From: a virus
Virus record (IMG/VR): IMGVR_UViG_3300029319_004065
Span: 1 to 28,833 of that record
Reading direction: 5' to 3' (one strand)
DNA: 28,833 nt
The translations under genes and the position numbers were made by a program. Shown here piece after piece: positions 6,677 to 12,913 of this stretch (its first letter is position 1; every line of letters begins with the position of its first letter). The notes beneath the pieces were generated by a model. That model worked only from the letters and a program-made list of their open reading frames with translations, was not told where the DNA came from and searched no databases.

Positions 6677-7591
6677 ATGTCATTTGCAAATTTAAAAAGA
6701 AGTCGTGGTAACTTCGACAAACTAACTAAAGAACTAGAAAAAGTTACAACCCCAGCAACAAATCAAAACTCATCAGACGATACAAGATTTTGGAAACCAG
6801 AACTTGATAAGAGTGGTAATGGTTATGCTGTTATTAGATTTTTACCTGCAGTAGAAGGTGAAGAACTACCATGGGCAAGAGTATGGTCTCATGCTTTTCA
6901 AGGTCCTGGTGGTTGGTACATTGAGAACAGTTTAACAACACTTGGTCAAAAAGATCCAGTTGGTGAAGAAAACAGTAGACTTTGGAATACTGGTTCTGAA
7001 GCAGACAAAGAGATTGCTAGAAAGAGAAAAAGAAAGTTATCATACTTTACTAATATCTTTGTAGTATCTGATCCTGCACACCCAGAGAATGAAGGTCAAG
7101 TAAAACTTTACAAGTTTGGTAAAAAAATATTTGACAAAATTACTGAGGCGATGAAACCTGAATTTGAAGATGAACAAGCAGTTAACCCATTTGACTTTTG
7201 GGAAGGTGCAAACTTCAAACTTAAAATTCGTAAGGTAGATGGTTACTGGAATTATGACAAATCAGAATTTGAATCACCATCAAAACTCAAAGAGAATGAT
7301 GAAGATATAGAAGCACTTTGGAAAAAACAATATTCCTTAAAAAGTTTTTCAGACCAATCAAACTTTAAATCATATGATGAACTCAAAGCGAAATTTGAAA
7401 GAGTTGTATTTGGTTCTGGAAATACCGCGACCGCAGACGAAGTAAATATCCCACCTGTAAGTGCGGTTGAAAGTGTTGTGGAAGAAACTAAGGTAGAAAC
7501 AGCACCGTCAATACCTGAAACTGCTACTCCCCCTAGTAGTGAAGACGAAGACGATACTATGAACTACTTTAGCAAATTAGTCAACAATTAA
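6677..7591 (+). CDS. 32: single-stranded DNA-binding protein gp32
   Basis: 304 aa (T4 gp32 is 301). The N-terminal basic LKRSRGNF matches the LAST-type cooperativity motif. The core has FWKPELDKSGNGYAVIRFLP, WSHAFQGPGGWYIENSLTTLG and NPFDFWEGANFKLKIRKVDGYWNYDKS, which are hallmark gp32 segments. The C-terminus is acidic (SSEDEDDTMNYF), the protein-interaction tail. It coats fork DNA and works with gp59. There are no cysteines at all, so the zinc site of T4 gp32 is absent, as I recall for cyanophage gp32. AAGGA at 6666-6670 is a proper Shine-Dalgarno, unlike many neighbours. Confidence 0.95.
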   Translation: MSFANLKRSRGNFDKLTKELEKVTTPATNQNSSDDTRFWKPELDKSGNGYAVIRFLPAVEGEELPWARVWSHAFQGPGGWYIENSLTTLGQKDPVGEENSRLWNTGSEADKEIARKRKRKLSYFTNIFVVSDPAHPENEGQVKLYKFGKKIFDKITEAMKPEFEDEQAVNPFDFWEGANFKLKIRKVDGYWNYDKSEFESPSKLKENDEDIEALWKKQYSLKSFSDQSNFKSYDELKAKFERVVFGSGNTATADEVNIPPVSAVESVVEETKVETAPSIPETATPPSSEDEDDTMNYFSKLVNN

Positions 7592-7618
7592 TCTCTCCTG
7601 TTGAGTCCACAACTTATG

Positions 7619-7657
7619 GTCCGTGCTCTATATAAATAGAGCATGGACTTATTTTTT
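7619..7657 (+). terminator. rho-independent terminator after gp32, overlapping the next start codon
   Basis: GTCCGTGCTCTAT at 7619-7631 pairs with ATAGAGCATGGAC at 7636-7648: 13 bp with one G-T wobble and a 4-nt loop, followed by TTATTTTTT. This fits an intrinsic terminator for the gp32 message. The same hairpin contains a late box (7631-7638) and the ATG of the next gene (7643-7645) in its 3' arm. Confidence 0.75.
7631..7638 (+). promoter_or_regulatory. T4-type late promoter box TATAAATA inside a hairpin
   Basis: Perfect TATAAATA ending 4 nt before the ATG at 7643. The expected start of transcription is at or next to that ATG, so the message would be leaderless and would lack the hairpin that closes the start codon in read-through transcripts. 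It would drive the membrane-protein trio and perhaps the curli-like genes. Confidence 0.65.
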
Positions 7658-7924
7658 ACAATATTAGTAGATTTTGGATTACCCGTTGCCGCAGCCATGG
7701 TGATGGGTCTTTTCATTTATATAATCCTAAAGTATATATTGGCAGGTGTGGTAGACCAAGTTGGTACAATCACAATGTTAATATCTGCTTTAGATAACAG
7801 AATAAAAACTATGAACCACGACATGATAAAACTAGACATACTGATTTCAAGTGCCTTAAACTTACGACCAGATTTAGATAGAGTATCAAGGTCAGATGGT
7901 AAAGAAGACGCAAGAAAAGATTAA
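7643..7924 (+). CDS. small membrane protein, first of a paralogous pair
   Basis: 93 aa. One long N-terminal hydrophobic segment (about residues 10-36, GLPVAAAMVMGLFIYIILKYILAG) is followed by a helical, probably coiled-coil stretch (ITMLISALDNRIKTMNHDMIKLDIL) and a charged tail. The membrane segment and the following IDNRIxxxxxDxIxL pattern match the next gene, so the pair arose by duplication. There is no Shine-Dalgarno sequence; a late promoter abuts the ATG. Alignment with the paralogue supports this start. The function is unknown; a holin-like or envelope-scaffold role is possible. Confidence 0.75.
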   Translation: MDLFFTILVDFGLPVAAAMVMGLFIYIILKYILAGVVDQVGTITMLISALDNRIKTMNHDMIKLDILISSALNLRPDLDRVSRSDGKEDARKD

Positions 7925-8241
7925 TGGTAGAAGTAGAAGTAACAAGTCCAATCATTGAAATGTTAAATCAATATGGTTTTGCTACAGTGGCTGCCATAGC
8001 GATGGGTTGGTTCATCTATTTCATATACAATTATGTTACTGGTCAGATTATAGAAAAACTTGATAAGGCACAAATGACTACCATAGCACTAATAGATCGT
8101 ATTAGAATGCTAGACAATGACTTGATACGATTAAGGTCAAAACTTAACACCGTATTAGAAATGAGAGAAAATGAACAAAAAGATAACAAGCGTAGAGAAC
8201 CAGATAGAATACCTGAAAGCCCTAAAGACAGCGGGGATTAG
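7924..8241 (+). CDS. small membrane protein, second of a paralogous pair
   Basis: 105 aa. An N-terminal extension (MVEVEVTSPIIEMLNQ) precedes a hydrophobic segment at about 18-40 (FATVAAIAMGWFIYFIYNYV), then a coiled-coil-like MTTIALIDRIRMLDNDLIRLRSKLNTVL and a very charged tail rich in Lys, Arg, Glu and Asp. It is similar to the upstream protein in topology and in the MGxFIY and IDRIRMLDNDLIRL motifs. The start overlaps the upstream stop (TAATG). It could form a hetero-oligomer with its paralogue in the inner membrane. Confidence 0.8.
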   Translation: MVEVEVTSPIIEMLNQYGFATVAAIAMGWFIYFIYNYVTGQIIEKLDKAQMTTIALIDRIRMLDNDLIRLRSKLNTVLEMRENEQKDNKRREPDRIPESPKDSGD

Positions 8242-8302
8242 TTTAGCAATACTCATACTAGGTACAGTATGGGGCGTAATGATATACTCCTGGTTTTTAT
8301 AA
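8171..8302 (+). CDS. 43-aa tail-anchored membrane protein in an overlapping frame
   Basis: This ORF starts inside the preceding gene in another frame and runs 61 nt past it. It encodes a charged N-terminal helix (KKITSVENQIEYLKALKTA) and a clean C-terminal membrane span (GISLAILILGTVWGVMIY). Its stop overlaps the late box at 8298-8305. A well-formed transmembrane segment exactly where the frame leaves the overlap argues for a real gene. With its two neighbours it makes a cluster of three tiny membrane proteins directly upstream of the curli-like genes. Confidence 0.6.
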   Translation: MNKKITSVENQIEYLKALKTAGISLAILILGTVWGVMIYSWFL

Positions 8303-8305
8303 ATA
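8298..8305 (+). promoter_or_regulatory. T4-type late promoter box TATAAATA before csgF-like gene
   Basis: Perfect TATAAATA ending 7 nt before the ATG at 8313, with no ribosome-binding sequence in between. The predicted start falls about on the ATG, so a leaderless message is likely. It makes the curli-like cluster a late-expressed unit. Confidence 0.7.
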
Positions 8306-8312
8306 GTAGTAT

Positions 8313-8780
8313 ATGAAAACACTAAAATGGTTAGTGTTAGGTTTTACATTATGTCTGGCGATACCTGGCATTACAAGTGAATTAGTACATAATTTTGCCA
8401 ACCCTTCTTTCTCTGGGTCTGGTTATTCTACCCATGTATTATCACTTGAACAATTAAGATACAGTAGAGAAAAGAATATTGCGGACGACGCTAGGTCTGC
8501 GGCAGCGGCTGCAGAAAGAGACGCCAACAATACTACTATCAACAAGTTTATTAAGAATGTTGAGAGTAGAATATATGCCAATCTATCTAAACAGTTGGTT
8601 GACAATATGTTTGGTACAGAATGTGAAAGTGAATGTGAAACTTCTGGTACTGCTGAAGTTGAGGGTTCTACAATCTATTGGATCAAAGATGAGACCACAG
8701 AAATTATTACATTAACAATTACATCACCAGATGGCACTACAACGACCATGAGTGTGCCTGTAGGCGATTTCAAGTTTTAA
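8313..8780 (+). CDS. csgF: CsgF-like curli assembly factor
   Basis: 155 aa. The signal peptide MKTLKWLVLGFTLCLAIPGITS precedes ELVHNFANPSFSGSGYSTHVLSLEQL, which matches the mature N-terminus of CsgF (FxNPxFGGNPxNGxxLLNSAQAQ), the part that plugs into the CsgG pore. An Ala-rich helix (ARSAAAAAERD) and a C-terminal beta domain with CEC-type cysteines follow, ending in GTTTTMSVPVGDFKF like the CsgF C-terminus. In bacteria CsgF sits at the outer-membrane pore and anchors the nucleator CsgB. The gene is immediately followed by csgG, as expected for a functional pair. Confidence 0.85.
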   Translation: MKTLKWLVLGFTLCLAIPGITSELVHNFANPSFSGSGYSTHVLSLEQLRYSREKNIADDARSAAAAAERDANNTTINKFIKNVESRIYANLSKQLVDNMFGTECESECETSGTAEVEGSTIYWIKDETTEIITLTITSPDGTTTTMSVPVGDFKF

Positions 8781-8781
8781 T

Positions 8782-9600
8782 ATGTCTATATCTTTTCCAC
8801 ATGTAGCGGCGGTGATTGCGGTCTTTTGTTTAACTGTTGGTTGTGCGTCAACTAAATCTGATAGTGTGTTTTATGGCGAAACACCTTACACACTAGAAAC
8901 AGACACAATTAAAAGATTAAAAAATATACCAGAACTAGGGCAACCACAGATTACAATTGCTGTATATAATTTTCCTGACAAAACAGGACAAAGAAAACCT
9001 AACGATAGATTTTCTCAACTATCTACGGCAGTAACACAAGGACCAGAAGTATGGGTCATCAACTCATTAAAGGCAGTTGGTGGTAATGAACCTTGGTTTA
9101 GAGTATTAGAAAGAGAAGGACTAGATGCTCTTATAAAAGAGAGACAACTTATAAGAAGTACAAGAGAACTATATGATGGTGAAAGTGATGTAAAGAACCA
9201 ATTAAAACCTTTACTATTTGCAGGACTTATAGTAGAAGGTGGTATTGTAGGATATGATACGAACATTACATCTGGTGGTGTTGGTATGAGATATTTTGGT
9301 ATAGGGGCAAGTGAACAATATCGTACAGACCAAGTAACAGTTTCGCTTCGTTTAGTTTCTGTTCAGACAGGAGAAATCTTGTTAACAGTATCAGCAACAA
9401 AAACGATAGCGTCATATTCAAGTGGCGGAGATGTATTTAGATTTTTAGACATGAGTACAAAAGCGCTTGAAATAGAAACTGGTGTCGCAACTAATGAGCC
9501 AGTTAACTATGCAATCAGAACCACAATAGAACATGCGGTGCATAATTTAATATATGAAGGTATCGAATGTGAGTTGTGGTCATTTAAAATAGAGGAGTAA
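8782..9600 (+). CDS. csgG: CsgG-like curli secretion pore lipoprotein
   Basis: 272 aa (E. coli CsgG is 277). The lipobox LTVGCAST predicts cleavage before Cys and outer-membrane lipidation. Family blocks: ITIAVYNFPDKTGQRKP, PWFRVLEREGLDALIKERQLIR, GGIVGYDTNITSGGVGMRYFGIGASEQYRTDQVTVSLRLV, TGEILLTVSATKTIASY, VFRFLD and TNEPVNYAIRTTIEHAV. These include the transmembrane hairpins that build the nonameric barrel. At the constriction loop the E. coli residues Tyr51, Asn55 and Phe56 are not conserved (KPNDRFSQLSTAV here). It starts 1 nt after csgF, without its own ribosome site, so it is probably translationally coupled. Confidence 0.93.
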   Translation: MSISFPHVAAVIAVFCLTVGCASTKSDSVFYGETPYTLETDTIKRLKNIPELGQPQITIAVYNFPDKTGQRKPNDRFSQLSTAVTQGPEVWVINSLKAVGGNEPWFRVLEREGLDALIKERQLIRSTRELYDGESDVKNQLKPLLFAGLIVEGGIVGYDTNITSGGVGMRYFGIGASEQYRTDQVTVSLRLVSVQTGEILLTVSATKTIASYSSGGDVFRFLDMSTKALEIETGVATNEPVNYAIRTTIEHAVHNLIYEGIECELWSFKIEE

Positions 9601-9605
9601 AAAGC

Positions 9606-10286
9606 ATGTACGCTAAAATTATAATGATATTGATGTTGTTTGCCTTACCGGTAATGGCGAATGATATCTATGTTACACAATCAGGTGCTACGCTTGACCT
9701 CGACATTACCCAAGACGGACAAAACAATACTGTTGGTAATAGTACAACATCATCAAGTGTGATTGGTGCTACTACCACTATCGACATTGATCAAGTTGGT
9801 AATAGTAATGTTTTAAAGTTTGATGTAAACGGTGCAACTTTTACAGGTACTTTTAGTACAACTGGTAACTCAAACGATATTGATTTTAATTGTGATAGTG
9901 CAGGAAATAATTCTTCATGTGCTACTGCTACTGCTTCAATCATATGGGCAGGTAATAGTAACGATTTAGATATTGATATTGGTGAGACAGCAGACGCTTC
10001 AAATGCCACTGTAAGTATAACAGGTTCAAGTGGTAGTGATTCCAATGTCGTTGCGGCGACAATAGATGGAACATCTGCTATTTTAACCTTAACCGTTAAT
10101 GGTGATACAAATAATTATTTAATTGATATAGATGGTGATGGTGATGTCAACGGACACACTTTAGTTCATTCCCACACGGGATCAATCGCTGATGTAGATA
10201 TAACTCAATCTGGTGTTTATGATAATATAATTAACTTGACAACAAGTGGTGATAACCATGATATTGATATATCACAAACTGATTAA
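9606..10286 (+). CDS. curlin-repeat amyloid-type subunit (CsgA/CsgB-like)
   Basis: 226 aa. Signal peptide MYAKIIMILMLFALPVMA, then a mature chain of irregular curlin-type repeats built on IxQxGxxNxxxIxI: ITQDGQNNTV, IDQVGNSNVLKFDV, STTGNSNDIDF, WAGNSNDLDIDI, ITQSGVYDNI and TSGDNHDIDISQ. The composition is Asn, Asp, Gly, Thr and Ser rich, with few charged basic residues, as in secreted functional amyloids. A DIDGDGDVNG segment resembles a calcium-binding loop. AGAGGAG at 9591-9597 is a strong ribosome site. It is presumably exported through the adjacent CsgG-like pore. Whether it polymerises cannot be told from sequence. Confidence 0.85.
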   Translation: MYAKIIMILMLFALPVMANDIYVTQSGATLDLDITQDGQNNTVGNSTTSSSVIGATTTIDIDQVGNSNVLKFDVNGATFTGTFSTTGNSNDIDFNCDSAGNNSSCATATASIIWAGNSNDLDIDIGETADASNATVSITGSSGSDSNVVAATIDGTSAILTLTVNGDTNNYLIDIDGDGDVNGHTLVHSHTGSIADVDITQSGVYDNIINLTTSGDNHDIDISQTD

Positions 10287-11379
10287 AGAACTAATAATAT
10301 TATTAATAATATTCTATACTGGCTCTTTATGGGCCAGTATAGGAGAAGTAGACCAAGTAGAAGGTAACGGAGTTATCGACCGTAATAAAACAGATATAAC
10401 AATCGAACAAGAATTAGAGATAGAACAATACGATACAGTAAAAACTGGTAATGGTAAAGTTGGTATATTATTTGTAGATGATACCAGAGTAGATGTAACG
10501 CAACACAGTAAACTTATCATAGATGAATTTGTATTTGACCCTAACAGTGGTACAGGTAAACTTACACTAAAGGCTGCACTTGGCACAGTTAGATATGCGT
10601 CAGGACAGATTGCAAAAAACTCCAGACAAGATATAAAGATTACAACACCTACAGCCACAATAGGTGTAAGAGGCACAGACTTTACAATGACGATAGATGA
10701 ACTAGGTGGTTCTACTATTATACTACTACCGTCCTGTGATGTCAATGGTAATTGTGTTGTTGGTGAGATAAGTGTTGAGAGTGCCGCAGGGCAAGTCATA
10801 CTCAATCAGGCATTTCAAGCGACACAGGTAACTGTACCAGAGAACCCTCCTACCCCACCTGTAAAATTAGATTTAGAAATAGACATGATTAATAACATGT
10901 TGATAATTTCTAAACCTAAAGAAATAGAAGACGAAAACTATGTAAAGAAAATTAAGGCAGTGGCAGACGCATTAGATATTGACTTTTTACAATTTGATGA
11001 TTTAGACCAAGACTACCTCGAAGAAGAAGAAAACCTATATGTAACAGGACTTGATATAGATTTTCTACAACAAAATTTTTTGGCAGACATACTTAAACAA
11101 ATCAATGAAGAACTTGCAAAAGAGATGTCAGATGAATTTGAAAAACAAAAAACTGTTGGTGAGATTAAACTAGGTAAAGACCCAGAAACAGGTGTCATTA
11201 TATTAGATGAAGACCCACAATGGGTGTGGATAAGAGAGGCTGCAAGTGGGGCATATATAGAGTTACGCCTGGACAAAGAGTATGGGTACATTATAAATAT
11301 AGTACAAGATGATTTTGAAATGTATGACTTCGAACTTGGTGGGCAAGATAACGAAATAACAATAGAACAGTATCAATAA
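10258..11379 (+). CDS. FecR-domain protein with a curlin-like C-terminus
   Basis: 373 aa from the ATG at 10258; a GTG at 10246 is possible. The gene overlaps the curlin gene's end. A hydrophobic signal or anchor (LIILLIIFYTGSLWA) precedes a FecR domain of about 170 residues: IGEVDQVEG, a YDTVKTGNGKVGILFVDDTRVDV segment, TLKAALGTVRYASG and the characteristic KITTPTATIGVRGTDF. An acidic, helical middle follows. The last 25 residues (INIVQDDFEMYDFELGG, QDNEITIEQ) resemble a curlin repeat. FecR proteins with secreted or surface partners occur next to CHASE2 cyclases in bacteria. Its location suggests a link between curlin-like material and sensing, which is inferred only. Confidence 0.85.
   Translation: MILIYHKLIKELIILLIIFYTGSLWASIGEVDQVEGNGVIDRNKTDITIEQELEIEQYDTVKTGNGKVGILFVDDTRVDVTQHSKLIIDEFVFDPNSGTGKLTLKAALGTVRYASGQIAKNSRQDIKITTPTATIGVRGTDFTMTIDELGGSTIILLPSCDVNGNCVVGEISVESAAGQVILNQAFQATQVTVPENPPTPPVKLDLEIDMINNMLIISKPKEIEDENYVKKIKAVADALDIDFLQFDDLDQDYLEEEENLYVTGLDIDFLQQNFLADILKQINEELAKEMSDEFEKQKTVGEIKLGKDPETGVIILDEDPQWVWIREAASGAYIELRLDKEYGYIINIVQDDFEMYDFELGGQDNEITIEQYQ
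11292..11299 (+). promoter_or_regulatory. possible internal late promoter box
   Basis: Perfect TATAAATA inside the FecR gene, about 83 nt before the start of the 507-aa structural protein. It may provide extra late transcription of the two large structural genes. An all-A/T octamer within coding sequence can easily be chance. A weaker box, TATCAATA at 11371-11378, lies 3 nt before the ATG. Confidence 0.25.
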
Positions 11380-11381
11380 CT

Positions 11382-12905
11382 ATGGCGTCAGAATTGCAAG
11401 AAATGATGGCAGAACTGAATAAGGCTGCCTCAGAGGAAAAGAAAAAGTTTGTAGAAAAAGTCAGAAATGATGATGATATACAATCTATGTTTTCTCAACT
11501 GGCAGAATTAAAAAAAGAAACAGACGCAAAAGAAGTACAGGTTGCTAAAGAAAAGAAATCACTTATTGATGAACTATCTGCTGTTGCAGACGAATTAGAA
11601 GAAGGCCCTAGAATACCAAGAAAGAAAGGTCAACCTGCAGGTAGTAAAAAACATAGTGATTTATATACAGACGAAAACCCTAAAGGTACAATACAAGGTC
11701 TTGGGTTTAAAGATGTAAAGACGGCAGAGGCAAGTGTAAGAAAAATAGAGAACTCTGGTAAGACACATGCCCATAAGATACAGGCTGCGATTGCGATGGA
11801 ACAGCGTGCAAGAGTTATGGGTAAAACCGCAGAGGCGGCAGTATATCGTAGATATATTGAGAAGATGAAAAAGATTACAAAACAAAGACAAAAGAAAAAT
11901 GAAGAAACAGAATCCAATAGCGAAAGACTTGAAGACACCCAAGTACAAACAGAGGATAGTGAAGAACAAGAAGATATACAACAGGAAGAAATCTTTGTTA
12001 CAAAAACTGTTGAACAACTTGGAAAACAAAACCTAGTCAACGAACAATCAGAAAAAGATTTAGAAACTGAATTTAGAAAGTTTAAAGATTTAGTTACAAA
12101 ACAACTATCAAGTCTTGGTGGTGGTGGTGAAGTACGATTAGAATTTTTAGATGATGTTGATAGAACAAGTGCCAAAGTAGATGGTAAAGCATTAGTCTAT
12201 CAAGCGTCAACTGGTAAGTTTATTGGTGGTGAAGCAGGTGGTGGTGTATCTTCAGGTGTATTACAACAAGAAGGTTCTACAGACAATATAGTATTAGATG
12301 GCACAGACGCAAGTGCCACAGACGCAGGTGATTCCATAACACAAGAGATAGGGTCAGAGGATTATGTACTTGGTGATGATGGTTATTTAAATGATGATGG
12401 TTTTGAATATATCAATGATAACAATACATCAACATCATTAGATACACCTAATACATTTGTTACATTAACAAATGCTAGAAAGAACGCTGGTGATCCAGTC
12501 TCTGGTTCATTATCACAGTATCTACCAAAGAGACATGGCACTAATAGTAGAATTGTAAGAATATGGGACGATACAGAGGATAAATTTTTCTTCAATGAGT
12601 TAGAAAGAAAAGACGCTTTGATTATGAGATTTGGTTTGAAGATAAATCCACAAGTACATAATATAAGAGTAGTTGTAAGATTATTAGTTACATTAAAACA
12701 TGGTGGGTCATTTGGTTTAGAATGTCCTGCAACAATACTTGGACCAAGTGGTGCAGGTGTTTCATACGACCCAGAATTTATCACTACATTTTTTGTAGGT
12801 GATTTAGAGGGTTATAAATCAACTGATACCTTCGCACAGGTACAGGCATCCGCAGATGGACCTTGTACAATCGAAGACTTTGACATACTCACAATAAAAG
12901 TATAA
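11382..12905 (+). CDS. predicted virion structural protein with N-terminal coiled coil
   Basis: 507 aa, no signal peptide. Residues 1-75 are charged coiled coil. About 90-165 hold GTIQGLGFKDVKTAEASVRK and KTHAHKIQAAIAMEQRARVMG, a segment I recall from marine T4-like phage structural proteins. About 165-240 is Glu/Gln-rich coil. Then comes a Gly linker and VDGKALVYQASTGKF, a motif typical of marine phage fibre proteins. DGTDASATDAGD near residue 308 is shared with the next protein. A C-terminal domain of about 140 residues looks like a beta-sandwich. A tail-fibre or baseplate-appendage role is likely. Its cytoplasmic nature contrasts with the exported proteins on both sides. Confidence 0.65.
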   Translation: MASELQEMMAELNKAASEEKKKFVEKVRNDDDIQSMFSQLAELKKETDAKEVQVAKEKKSLIDELSAVADELEEGPRIPRKKGQPAGSKKHSDLYTDENPKGTIQGLGFKDVKTAEASVRKIENSGKTHAHKIQAAIAMEQRARVMGKTAEAAVYRRYIEKMKKITKQRQKKNEETESNSERLEDTQVQTEDSEEQEDIQQEEIFVTKTVEQLGKQNLVNEQSEKDLETEFRKFKDLVTKQLSSLGGGGEVRLEFLDDVDRTSAKVDGKALVYQASTGKFIGGEAGGGVSSGVLQQEGSTDNIVLDGTDASATDAGDSITQEIGSEDYVLGDDGYLNDDGFEYINDNNTSTSLDTPNTFVTLTNARKNAGDPVSGSLSQYLPKRHGTNSRIVRIWDDTEDKFFFNELERKDALIMRFGLKINPQVHNIRVVVRLLVTLKHGGSFGLECPATILGPSGAGVSYDPEFITTFFVGDLEGYKSTDTFAQVQASADGPCTIEDFDILTIKV

Positions 12906-12908
12906 GTA
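12901..12908 (+). promoter_or_regulatory. degenerate late promoter box before the 1446-aa gene
   Basis: TATAAGTA, one mismatch from TATAAATA, ends 5 nt before the ATG at 12914 and overlaps the upstream stop codon. The spacing matches the better copies at 17251, 24816 and 24800, which is the main reason for listing it. Confidence 0.4.
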
Positions 12909-12913
12909 ATAAT

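Noticed and set aside
6677-7591. Loss of the gp32 zinc site as a novelty
   Set aside because: The protein has no Cys, but I recall cyanophage gp32 proteins also lacking this site, so it is a lineage trait rather than a defect.
8479-8715. 78-aa plus-strand ORF inside csgF
   Set aside because: Out-of-frame shadow without a ribosome site; the csgF frame carries the signal peptide and family motif.
10314-10805. Minus-strand ORF of 163 aa opposite the FecR gene
   Set aside because: Antisense shadow with low-complexity Ser/Val/Pro and no start signal; the plus strand encodes a clear FecR domain.
11630-12175. Long minus-strand ORF of 181 aa opposite the 507-aa gene
   Set aside because: Ser/Cys/Phe-rich composition typical of the antisense of a Lys/Glu/Asp-rich gene, no ribosome site, fully inside a better gene.
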